Origin: Viscum album
Taxonomy: Eukaryota > Streptophyta > Magnoliopsida > Santalales > Viscaceae
Length of the DNA stretch: 64,000 bases
NCBI GenBank assembly: GCA_963277665.1
Contig: OY728133.1
Span: forward strand, 387,265,962 to 387,329,961
Reading direction: 5' to 3'
Part shown: piece by piece, positions 36,828-47,566 of the stretch
How the letters are laid out: the number at the start of each line of letters is the position of its first letter
Numbering within the stretch: position 1 is the first letter of the stretch
Notes under the pieces: generated by a model
Seen by the model: only the letters and a program-made list of their open reading frames with translations
What the model was told of the DNA's origin: nothing
Database searches by the model: none
Program-made: the position numbers and the translations under genes

Positions 36828-38812
36828 ATTGCGTCCTCGAAATTTTAAAATTAGGCTCAGAAACATCATTGAAAGTCCCACATCAGAACAAAAATTGGTA
36901 AAACAATCACTTTAAAAGAAAGAGAAGTACATAGGTCACCCAATTTAACCAATACAAGTATTCCATGTAAAAAAACATGGATATGGAAGAAAAAGAAAAG
37001 GTTCATGTTCTGAGGTAGAGTGAAAGAAAACATGTTTAGGAGAAATTTAACCACAAGAAAATCACAAACTTGTGGTGGGTTAAACAGTATTCGATTCCCC
37101 AGTAGGAAAAGTTAATAGAAAACATTTTTTTAAGTTACTTTTCATTGAGGAATTTATTTTTGATCTTAAGGAAACATACTTACTTGTCATGTTGACTTTC
37201 AAATTTTACTAGATTTCCTACACAAACTCATACTTTCCCCAAATTATTATTATTTAGGAAGATGTGTTCACATTAAGTGTACTATAATCTACTTCTTGAG
37301 AATCACCGAATCCAAAAAAGAAAACTATATATTTCCCATGTCTTTAGACCCTTACCATAACCAAAATTCTTAGAACAAGATCAGATAATCCAGAAAAGGA
37401 TAACCCTTTATAAAAAGAAAATCTATTCTTAATCTCCAAAATTTGTCCAACAAAACCCAAAGTTCAATGGGGACCATTCGATAAAAAAATTGTTCATAAA
37501 ATTATTCCAAGTAATCCAAAATAATATTGAAACCCAAATATTTGAAGTATTTAGTCACATATTCTTCCAAGGTACAAATTAACACTTATCTCCAAATAAC
37601 ATCAGTTTCTCTAAAAGTCTCATATTAATAAGTAATTAACCTAATCACATATCCCCCATGATAGGTTAATAATTTCCATAGATAACCCAAAATCAACTTA
37701 CTCTTAATTCATAAAATCATCTAACTAAAAATAATAAGTCATACTAACCAGTGACTTCACGTAGTCCAGTGGTAGGTGATAAATACCAGTCGCACTTTTG
37801 GTGTGGGTTCGATTCCCACATCTTTGTCCGATGAGAAGGGTTGTCACACTGTCTGCGTGTTGTCCTTTTTATAAAACTCCAAAAATAACCCTAACATGGT
37901 TTAACCTCAATAGTTTCCTTATACCTCTCATTTTCATCCAAAATCATTACGATATCAACTTCTTAATTCTTGAAGACTTATTTCACCACCATAAAATAAA
38001 ACGATTCCCAAAATGAATAACAACATACCTTGATCATGGGGTCCACTTGGTTTTATCATTATCTTGTTCACATAGGTAGAAGTCCCATGCATTACAACAA
38101 TGATTTAGAGATCCTTCAAAATAATTTTCTTCCTCCATCCAAATACACCTTGTGCCCCATGGGTCATATGGGTGTTCACAGAAAAATAGTTTTGGAAAAT
38201 AATCAAGTATGACATATAATTCCAAAACATATGATAAAACGTGATTTCTATAAAATAGTCGGACATAATTTGAGTTGAAACTGTCTGTTATTGGTCCTTT
38301 TAAAATACCATAAGTATGTTTTGGGAGACTATATTTTAAAAGAAAATTTAAATAGGTTGCGCAAGGGTCTCATTCCTCATCACCATTTTTAAAATCATAA
38401 TATGCTTCAAATTTTTGTGATAAGGTAAAATATTTGAAAATACCTTGATAATATTTACCTTTCTTGAAAATATGAGAATATTGTGAAAATAGTATTTTCC
38501 TAAATACAACCCATGATCCACGATGATAACGAGGTATAGTGGAGGTGTTTTATATCTTAAACAACTGCTTGCAGGTGAGTTTTATGCTAGAAAAAGTTTC
38601 ACAATCATCCGATCATGACTTTGCAATAATTATTGAAAGCATGTCATCAGGAAGAGATAGGAATGTTATTTGAGATCATCCTCCTTTCATTCGTAACTGA
38701 CTTTACTTGACCTGAAATAATGTTATAAAAAAGGATTTAACTGAAATAATAGATATAGGGACTAACCATGTGTCTAATAAGAACTCCTAATCCCTAAAGT
38801 TGTTTAAACCGA
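36828..38812 (-). other. LARD non-coding interior
   Basis: About 2.0 kb between polypurine tract and PBS with no gag, protease, RT or integrase motif in any frame. It contains a tRNA-derived segment at 37751-37875. Two frames of 60-72 residues around 37798-38225 look incidental. Confidence 0.7.
37751..37875 (+). repeat. tRNA-derived SINE-like sequence
   Basis: An A-box-like TAGTCCAGTGGTAGG (37762-37776) is followed 30 nt later by a B box, GGTTCGATTCC (37807-37817). The B box sits in a perfect T-arm, GTGGG-TTCGATT-CCCAC (37803-37819). About 50 nt of tRNA-unrelated sequence ending in TTTTT follows. Such a head and short body suits a plant SINE. A matching TSD was not certain (AAAAATAA occurs on both sides at a distance), so a degenerate tRNA gene is possible. 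Confidence 0.55.
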
Positions 38813-38824
38813 TCTCTGAAACCA
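38813..38824 (-). other. LARD primer binding site
   Basis: The minus strand reads TGGTTTCAGAGA two bases inside the 5' LTR end (GGGTCCTTATA). It is a variant of the initiator-Met site TGGTATCAGAGC. Confidence 0.75.
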
Positions 38825-38826
38825 AC

Positions 38827-39569
38827 TATAAGGACCCAACCTCAAACATTACTTATTATTGAATTAAATGAATAAATCACATAGAGGATCTTTTCAGGTT
38901 TAGTGTTTTATAGAATTAGATCATAAATCATGCATTACATTCCACATTTAAACAAATTGGTTGCATAAATGATAGTATTCATTTTTTTCTCATCAAAGGA
39001 AACATATTTAAAACAAAACATGGATTCTTTCATGACAATTACTTGACCCTATCATCACATCATGTACCTTTCCCTTGACCTGTGAAAAATATTTCAAAAA
39101 CGTGGGATGAGCATAAAAATATCAGTAAGGGATATAAAAGTATGAAATGAAAACATTAGTCCATGTATGAAATCATACTTTACCCATAAAACATAATCAC
39201 TTTAACATACCTCATCAAATCATGAATAAATCATTGAAATCATAAGACATAAAGGTAACTTGAGGCATTCATAACATTCTTACATAGGGAGTAACCCTCT
39301 TGGTTACATTTGGAATACCCATAACAGTATATTCCCTAAATCTCTTTGGAGAAACCTTAACATTTAACTCCTTCGCATTACCAAATGCATTGGAGAGCTA
39401 TATCGGGCTCACCCGCCCTTAGTTTATCACGGAACCATCCATCTTCATAACAATGCCCAAGAACCATAACATAATTGTATCACCTAAAACATGCATAAAG
39501 GAAACATAACATTTCCGCATCTCAATCACATGATATCAATACAACAAATTGATATAATAAAAACATTAT
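38827..39569 (-). repeat. LARD-like element 5' LTR, inner segment
   Basis: The plus strand starts TATAAGGACCCAACC. Over 740 bases it aligns with 32050-32790 of the other LTR. It ends at the SIRE insertion, the last five bases ATTAT being one copy of the SIRE TSD. Confidence 0.85.
39565..39569. other. SIRE target-site duplication, left copy
   Basis: ATTAT here and at 54236-54240. The uninterrupted sister LTR has a single ATTAT at the same place (32786-32790). Confidence 0.92.
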
Positions 39570-41437
39570 TGTTGGTCGGAGTGGTTTACTCAAGAGGGGG
39601 GTGAATTGAGTACCAATTAAAATTTCTGTATTTAAAAAACAGTGTCTTAAAGACCCCCAAATAAAATAATAAATTAAAATGTAGTGAATTTATATTAAAG
39701 TAGAGGTTCTGTCAGATTCTGAAGGGATTGATTAATTCCCAGTTAATCAACACAGGAGTGTGTGATTATCTTTTGAAACTAACTTACTAATCTACACTTA
39801 ACATAAAAACTTGCTAATTTAATTATCAATGTAACTTTAAAAACAGTATTGGTTTTAACGTGATTAGCAGCGGAGTAAAACTTTGAAAGAGATGGCACAA
39901 CAATGTAACCAAGAGGTTCAGTCTCAAGCCGAGACTTAGTCCTCTCAAAAGTTTATATAAAAATGATCCACACCCTGGATCGGGGTTCAACAGTTTACAA
40001 CTGTCCAGGTCCAAGACCTCTACCACTGTTCTTCGTGGGAAACAGTACAACAGCAACCAGCTGTCCAGGTCACACACGACCTCTACCACTGTTATTCGTG
40101 GGAAAGAAAGAATGAAAGAGTTTGGTAAGGATTTACAAATCCTTCAGTTTGAGTATAGGAGACAGTGTATGTGTTAGATACAGCAGATAACACACACTGC
40201 TCGAAAAAAGTAATAATAAATCACAGAACAAGAGTTGTAGAGTTTAGAAGTGGTTCTGGTGATTTCAGTGCAGCTCTGGACTCCTTTGGATTTGACTAGA
40301 AGTGAGTTTGAGTCCTCTTCTCGTTTCTGTTTGAGAAACAGAGTGTCGTATGCTCCAGGTTCGTAGGTAGTGAGATGTAGTCGATGAAGCTCTTTGATAT
40401 TCTTTTGAAGGCACAGAATTCTTCTCGAGTATGCTTGATTGTATATGTGATTCTGTCTTTCTTGGTTCTTCTTGTATGCACAGAGCTTTTTCTTGAGTAT
40501 GTCGTATGTCTTCCTTGTCTCTGTGTGTGTTGTCTCGCTTCTTGTTGCTGTTCGTTGATGTGTGTCTTCGGCAGTGTAGTCTTCTTGTATTTATCTCCCA
40601 ACAGGGGACAGAAAAGATTTCCTTTCTGCAGGTACGAGGTACGGGTTCCTGACATCCGACAACTTTTATTAGATATTTGACAAATCATTAAAATGTACAT
40701 GATATGACCGTTGGATAGATTAAATATAGGAAATAAAGAAATTCAAACAGTGCGTCGAGTGATCGGTAGGTGATCAGCATCGGTAGCTTGGACATCGGTA
40801 GCTTGAACATCGGTAGATCAATGTCATTAGTTGCTTTGACTCTCTATCGGTGGCTCTATGTGTCGGTTGGTACATGCTTGTATTGGCGACTTTGTTTATC
40901 GGTAGCTCCATGCGTCGGTAGGTACATGCATCGGTAGCTCCATGCATCGGTAGCTGTGAGTCTATCAGTAGCTTCGTCCATCGGTGACTCTTATTCCATC
41001 GGTAGCTATTTATACTTACACCGGTAGCTCTATGTTTGTATCGGTAGCTGTCTGTAAGTCAGTAGCTTACATTTATAAGCACATCGGTAGCTCTGTGTTA
41101 AGTCTATCGGTAGCTGTCTGTCAGTAGACTAAGTCTATCGGTAGACTGGTTACCGGTAGCTCTTTATCAGTAGCTATAGACAGATTACTTATCTGTTTTA
41201 TACAGAACACATCCAATTGTGTTAGAATCAATTTATAACTTGTATGAACATGGATAAATGAGGATTAACATATTTCAAAGACTATTTTAAAAATTATTAT
41301 TGGTTTGATCATAGATTTGAAAGAATTAAAGTATAGATCAATGATACTTAACAATATCATATAGAATGAAAAAATAATTGGGATTTTCAACACATATGAA
41401 TACATGATTGAGATTATCAAAACAGGTGAGGTCAACA
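39570..41437 (-). repeat. SIRE 3' LTR
   Basis: The plus strand runs TGTTGGTCGGAG to GAGGTCAACA. It contains the ATCGGTAGCT minisatellite (40761-41175). A minus-strand frame at 40296-40700 and a plus frame at 40384-40680 recur in the other LTR only because the LTRs are copies. They resemble no protein I know. Confidence 0.95.
40761..41175. repeat. ATCGGTAGCT minisatellite in SIRE 3' LTR
   Basis: More than 20 copies of (A/T)TCGGTAGCT and variants (ATCAGTAGCT, GTCGGTAGGT), separated by 5-25 base spacers such as TCATGC or GTGTTAAGT. The same array, with few changes, is at 53559-53973. Confidence 0.92.
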
Positions 41438-41451
41438 ATCTCCCCCTTTTT
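41438..41451 (-). other. SIRE polypurine tract
   Basis: The coding strand reads CAAAAAGGGGGAGAT immediately before the LTR start TGTTGACC. It is the primer for plus-strand DNA synthesis. Confidence 0.88.
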
Positions 41452-41654
41452 GATAATCACAATTTATGATATAGGCATTTAACATAGTGAAAATATGGTG
41501 GTAAAGAGTATAATATTGAATTCAATTTTCTTATTGAAAATAGCATCAAAGAATAGAAATAGTATGATATAGACATAAGTTATCAGAGTTAACAATCATA
41601 AGGTACTAAATAGACATAAAGTATCAGAGGGAAAAATGAAAAGAAGGGTAAAGT

Positions 41655-41800
41655 GTCTCCCCTTATTCCTTATGTTTCTCCATTGAAAGTATTTTTCATT
41701 CTCTTTGTTCTCCCCCTTATTCTCTCATTTTGTTCTCCCCCTTATTCTCCCATTTTGTTCTCCCCCTTATTCTCCTTATTATTCTCCCCCTTTGTGATAA
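41655..41800 (-). repeat. Extra polypurine tracts upstream of SIRE 3' LTR
   Basis: On the coding strand GAGAATAAGGGGGAGAACAA repeats nearly exactly at about 41709, 41733 and 41760. A further AAAGGGGGAGAAT is near 41785, followed by TTTTTGATTATCAC as at the functional tract. Multiple PPT-like tracts are known from SIRE elements. Confidence 0.85.
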
Positions 41801-41938
41801 TCAAAAAGTGGGAAAGCATATATATATAGGAGACAAATAAAACATGAGAAGTAAAAGGAGTTCTTCTGTATTAGAGTAGTCAAAAAGTACAAAAACAGAA
41901 TACAAAGGAATTCCTATAAAAAAATCCTAGCCACTGGA

Positions 41939-44827
41939 TCATTCCACCTCTTCCACGTGAGATTTTCCTTTGGGATCAGAAGAAGGTTCGGGTGGTGAGG
42001 ATGTAGGTGAAGGTTTTGGAATCCCAGAAAAGATCAAAGGAGGATGGGCCACTGACACAGAGTCAGGCCTGTAGGTTGAAGATCTCTGGGTGATCATTGG
42101 TGTGAGGCTGCGAATAGCTTGAGCAGGAGTCAGCTGGACTGTGGAAGCAGCTGAGGCAGAAGCAGGCAAAGCAGGAGGTATAATGACTGGTCTGGCATCA
42201 ACATGCAAGAAGGGCAGCAACAGATTTCTAAAATCCATAATAATTCCTCCTCCTCTTTCCATAGCATAGATGAAATCATCTTTGTTCTCCATGAATTTCT
42301 CTATGGCAGGAGTCAGTTCTCTTAGCTTGCTCACTTGTTCTCTGAAAGCTTGTGTGACTGGAGGTAGCTTCATGTTTTCCAACATCAGCTTGAAGTGGTG
42401 TTCGAGTTGATGCTTGGTGAAAATTTTGGTGAAGTAGTAGTCCACTTTGCTCTTTATGGATTCTTGAGAGGCAGAGGCTTCGCTCATATAATCTTGAACA
42501 ATCTTCATTATTTCTCTGGCAGAATCTCTTGTAGAAAGCACCACTCGGCTCAACTCTGATGAGTCCACAGAGCCACTGGTTGAAATAGAACCAATCTCCT
42601 CCTTCAACATTGCTCAAACTTGATTCAGGTCAACTGATAGTTTGGATGTGAGAGGACCAATAGAGAAGGAAACAGTTTCTTTGAAACTCTTAGACAAACC
42701 ACTGATTAGGCTTTGAACATGAGAGTCTTTTAATTGAACATGATCCTTCACTGAGGTTTTGAAACTTTCAAACACCGAGACAAACTGGCTTACTACACTC
42801 TTCACATAAGCTAGGTCCTTGTCAGCTTGAGACATGGAGCTCATATAAGAATCCAAAGCAGCAACTGATGTCTTGAGAGCTTCCAGATCTGATTCGATTC
42901 TTGAAGACTGAGTCTGGCACTCTTTCACTTCTTCCATAATCTCAGACATAAAAGAAGATAAAATACAAGCCAGAGATAGCTCGAAAGATCTCTCTAACAT
43001 TTTCATTTCTTCATAAAAGCATTGCTTCATCTCAGCAACTGATACACTGAATGATTATTTCAGCTCATTCTTCATGGATTCAAGATCAGATTTAGAGACA
43101 AAATCATTTGAGACAACTGCAGGAGATTCTCTTGCTGAGGCCAAACTAACTACAGAAGCAGTCATTATTGAATTAACTGAGGAAGCAAGAGAGGTTTCCA
43201 TTAACTTCACTTCTTCAACAAAACTGGTTTTGAGGTCCTCTTTCAGCTTATTCAAATCATGAAATCTGACCACATCATCTGGCAACATCTCAGAGGCAAG
43301 ATCATAATTGGTCTTCGTTCTATTCACAGACATCTCATTATCTGAATCTGGATAATCCAATCCACAGACTATAATCCCTGGGTCTTCTACCCAGTCTCCA
43401 AGCTCAATAGCTACAGTAACATTTCCAAGATCAGATTGATGCTCCCCCTCAATGGGTGCATTCTCATGTATCACAACAGCATTTGGTGCTGGATTATCTT
43501 CATCAGAATCTTCTACTACAAGTTCCACAGGTGCAGCAACTAGAAGATCTTCTGATACAGGTACAACTTCTTCTGTAACTCTTTCTATTACATCAGCAGG
43601 CATAGCTGAGTTTCCAATCAAAGGGATCATACTTAAACTACCAGAAGCAGACAATTCAGATACATTCTCCTTTTCCTCTTCTTCTTGGTGAGGTACAGAC
43701 TGGTCTTCCTCATGAGTAGATACAACTTCCTCTACCTTTCCTTTCCTAGAATAAACCAATTCTGCACCAGGACTTGGGGGCAAGTCTGGATCTCCTCCAA
43801 CATCCATAGGAGTTTCTTCTTCTTCTTCTTCTGTTTCATCACTATAAATAGGTTCCTCTTCATCAGGTCTCAGACTCGGATCTCTCTCATCCTTTGGTCT
43901 TGAGGGATGATACACAGGATTAAACCTATCATAAATCTTCCGATCATCACTGACCCATTCACCCTTCCATGGGTTCCAGTTAATTTTCATGTACTTACAA
44001 ACAGTCGAGGTGATGCAGAAATTGTTCTGGACTACTACTGTCTCATCCTGAGACTCAGCTATTCCTTTCACTTTTATCATCACTGAAATCAGCTTGGCAA
44101 AGAACAAAGCATTAGTCTTTGACTTTGGTCTAATCATGTCTTCCATTTGAAGCATCAACAATCTGCACAGATTGATCTTCAAACCATGTCTTAGAAAATG
44201 AAGAAGATAGATATCTTGATATCTCAGATTTGCAAAATCTCCTCGCCTTGGTATCAACACAGGTTGAACAAACTTGAAAAGCAGTCGATTTTCTCCATCC
44301 ATTTCAGCAGCAACCACTTGCCTTTGATTTCCATTACCAGTCAGCTCTTTTAAGGCGGTTTCATAATCAAAGATGTCACTGCTAGGTGGTATTTCTCTTG
44401 ATATATACCCAGAGACACCTTCATGTGGTACTTTCAAACTCTTAGCCCACTCTACTGAAGAAAAAGACATCTCTTTTCCATTTACAAAAGAGCTTACTCG
44501 ATTCTCATTCTCAGACTTCTCAAAGGTTACAAACTCATAGAACTGTATTAACAACTTCGGGTAGTATGGGCCATTGTTATTCGAGAAACAATCCTCCCAT
44601 TTCTGGTCCTCCAGAATCTCGAGTTCTAACGATTTGCTAGGCAGTAGCCATTCCACGCACAGTTCCTTCTCGATCACTATGTCTCTATTCTGCAAGTGAG
44701 GATTCACTGGTCGCCTTCCCGATCTAGTTCTGACTTCACTAACACTGGATTTATGCTGTGCCTTCTGGTTCTTAGCGTTTAGTTCTACTCTTTCATCTCT
44801 GACGATAGGAAGCTTGGTTTTTGCCAT
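41939..44827 (-). pseudogene. SIRE extra ORF (env-like position), two nonsense codons
   Basis: A single frame of 963 codons starts at ATG 44825-44827 and is interrupted by TAA 43055-43057 and TGA 42611-42613. Residues 1-30 are basic. About 60-290 form a folded region (WLLPSKSLELEILEDQKWE, then FVNGKEMSFSSVEWAKSL) that recalls the putative plant transposon domain of SIRE-like ORFs. About 300-400 are very acidic (EEPIYSDETEEEEEETPMD). The last third is helical and coiled-coil-like, with a Ser/Pro-rich tail. I see no signal peptide or membrane segment, so 'envelope' is a positional label only. The function is unknown. Confidence 0.78.
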
Positions 44828-45037
44828 CGCCGGTTTAGGGTTCTTGGTCGATTTGGGAGCTAAGGTTCGAAGGTGAGGGATTTTGAGCTCGGTGAGGTAA
44901 GAAGTGGCTTAGACTTAGTTTTATCATTTAGGAATTCCAAATAAACGACTAAAATAGAGTAATAAAAATAATATAAAACGATTTGTATTCTTGGAGGCAG
45001 ACAGATGTTTTAAAAACATTGCATTGGTGTGAGTTAA

Positions 45038-45155
45038 TCATCGGTGAGAAAAACAAATCGGTGAGAATTGTACATCTGTAAGAATTTTCACATCGGTGAG
45101 AATTTTCACATCGGTGAGAATTTTCATATCAGTGAGAATTTTCACACCGGTTGTA
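45038..45155. repeat. ATCGGTGAGAATTTTCAC tandem repeat
   Basis: An 18-base unit occurs about five times between RNase H and the extra ORF. It shares the ATCGGT core with the LTR minisatellite. The stretch 44880-45140 otherwise holds no gene. Confidence 0.85.
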
Positions 45156-47549
45156 ATTAAACATTCCCAATTCGTGTCTTATGTAACTTAGCTTATCTGA
45201 ACTTAGAGGTTTAGTGAAAATATCAGCCAATTGATATTCAGTGCCAATAAATTAAAGAGAAATATCACCTTTTTGATAGTGATCTCTTAAGAAATGGTGT
45301 CTTACATCTATGTGTTTGGTTCTAGAGTGAGATACAGGATTCTTAGAGATGTTTATTGCACTGGTGTTATCACAGTTGATTGAAACATGTTTAAAAACAT
45401 ATCCATACTCCAAAAGAGTGTGTTTCATCCACAGAATTTGTGCACAGCAACTACCAGCAGCTATATATTCTGCTTCGGCAGTAGATAATGCAACTGAGTT
45501 CTGTTTCTTACTACACCATGAAACTAAGTATTTTCCAAGCAAATGACATGTTCCTGATGTGCTTTTTCTATCTAACTTACAACCAGCAAAGTCAGCATCT
45601 GAATAACTCATTAACTCAAAGGATTGTCCTTTTGGGTAAAACAAACCTAAGTTAACCGTGTGTTTGAGATATTTAAAAATTCTTTTGACAGCAAGCAATT
45701 GAGATTCATTTGGATTAGCTTGAAATCTAGCACACATACACACACTAAACATAATATCAGGTTGACTAGAAGTAAGATAAAGTAAACTACCAATCATACC
45801 TCTGTAATTTGTTTGATCAACTGGTTTCCCAGTTTCATCTGCATCCAATTTACAGGTAGTACTCATAGGAGTTTCACTTTGCTTGATACTATCCAGACCA
45901 AAACGTTTTAAAAGATCCTTTTTATATTTACTTTGATTCAAAATAATACCATTTTCATTTTTAAATACTTGAAATCCAAGAAAGTACTTAAGCTCTCCCA
46001 TTAAGCTCATTTCAAATTCATTTTGCATACTTTTTGAAAAATCAGTACATAAAGAGTGTTTAGAAGATCCAAAAATAATATCATCAACATATATTTGTAC
46101 AACTAAAACATCTTTAGAAATTCTTTTAATTAAAAGAGTTGGATCAGCAATCCCTTTAGTAAAACCTTTTGAAATAAAGAAATTGCTAAGTCTATCATAC
46201 CAAGCTCTTGGAGATTGTTTCAAACCATACAAATCTTTAGAAAGTTTAAAAACTTGATTTGGAAAATGGGGGTTAGTAAATCCAGGTGGTTGTTCTACAA
46301 AAACATCTTCAATTATAAAACCATTTAGAAAAGCACTTTTGACATCCATTTGATATAACTTGAAATCCAGATGTGCAGCATATGCAAGTAAGATCCTAAT
46401 GGCTTCTAGTCTAGCTACAGGTGCAAAAGTCTCCTCATAGTCTATACCTTATTCTTGACTATATCCTTGTGCAACTAGTCTAGCTTTGTTTCTAACTATA
46501 TTCCCGGATTCATCTACTTTATTTCTAAAAACCCATTTTGTGCCTATTGTCAAAGTGTCCTAAGGTCTGTCAACTAATTCCCAGACTTTGTTTCTTTCAA
46601 ACTGATTTAATTCTTCTTGCATAGCCATTACCCAGAATTCATCATTGATAGCATCATTGATATTTTTGGGTTCTAGCTGTGAAAGAAAAGCTTGATGTTC
46701 AACCTGTTTTCTTAGAGAAGCTCTAGTTTGTGTTCCTCTATCAAGATTACCAACAATAGATTCTAAAGGATGATTCATTAGAATCTTCGTTGATCTGGTA
46801 AAGGTTGGACTAGAAATTTCAGGTTCATCTATAGGTTCGGGTTCAATAGAAGCAGATTCTGTAGAAAGTCCAGAACTGGATGCTTTTATAACAGGTTCTT
46901 TAGATTTATCATTAAGGTCCAGAATAGACAAATCTTTTTCAAGATTCTCAAGAGAGGTTTTAGGCTCATGTGGATCAGTTTCATCAAACTTGATGTGAAC
47001 AGATTCTTCCACACATTTGGTTTTCTTATTGAATACTCTATAGGCTTTACTTGAAATAGAGTAACCCAGAAAAATTCCTTCATCACTTTTGGAAGCAAAC
47101 TTATCCAGATTATCTTTAGTATTCAGAATAAATACTTTGTAACCAAAAACTTTAAAGTAATTAACCTTAGGATTTCTATTGTTCCACAATTCATAAGGAG
47201 TTTTCTTAAGAACAAGTCTAATTAAGACTCTATTAATGACATAACAAGCTGTATTTATAGCTTCAGCCCAAAAATAAATAGGTAGGTCATATTCATTGAG
47301 CATGGTTCTAGCAATTTCTTGAAGGGTTCTGTTTCTTCTTTCTACTACACCATTCTGTTGGGGTGTCCTAGGGGCAGAAAAGTTATGAGTATAGCCATTG
47401 TGTGAGCAGTAAGATTCAAAATCTTGATTTTGAAACTCACGACCATGATCACTCCTCAAAGTTTTAATCTTAAGTCCACTAAGGTTCTCTACAGACTTGG
47501 AGTATTTGAAAAAGTAAGAACAAGCTTCACTTTTGTGAGCTAGAAAATA
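45144..47549 (-). pseudogene. pol: SIRE pol, second part: integrase C-terminal half, RT, RNase H
   Basis: One frame covers integrase from the TSD onward (second catalytic Asp in LRSDHGREFQN at 47445-47475, catalytic Glu in NGVVERRNRT near 47335). RT follows, with MDVKSAFLNG and an intact active site YVDD at 46080-46091. RNase H follows (DADFAGCKLDRKSTSG, STAEAEYIAA, TKHIDVRHHFLRD) and finally YQLADIFTKPL. Nonsense codons are TAG 46560-46562, TAA 46449-46451 (in QE-stop-GID) and TAA 45252-45254, which removes the C-terminal ADIFTKPL segment. The role would be cDNA synthesis and integration. It cannot be expressed whole. Confidence 0.93.
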
Positions 47550-47566
47550 TACCCAAGTATATCTAG
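47550..47566. other. 17 bp TSD of the L1-like insertion, left copy
   Basis: TACCCAAGTATATCTAG is repeated exactly at 49794-49810. The bases encode SRYTWV of the integrase. Removing one copy and the insert restores a continuous integrase frame. Confidence 0.95.

Noticed and set aside
37751..37822. Functional tRNA gene
   Set aside because: The T-arm is perfect and the A box plausible, but I could not pair an acceptor stem or anticodon arm. It is called a tRNA-derived repeat instead.
40296..40700. 134-residue frame conserved at 53094-53498
   Set aside because: The conservation is explained by the two SIRE LTRs being recent copies. It has no recognisable domain, and the opposite strand is equally open (40384-40680).
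40761..41175. Regular repeat with spacers, superficially CRISPR-like
   Set aside because: The repeat is only 10 bases, the spacers are short and irregular, there are no cas genes, and it lies in a plant retrotransposon LTR.
43074..43903. Plus-strand frames of 62-79 residues
   Set aside because: They are antisense to the SIRE extra ORF, with low-complexity Ser/Phe composition mirroring the acidic stretch.
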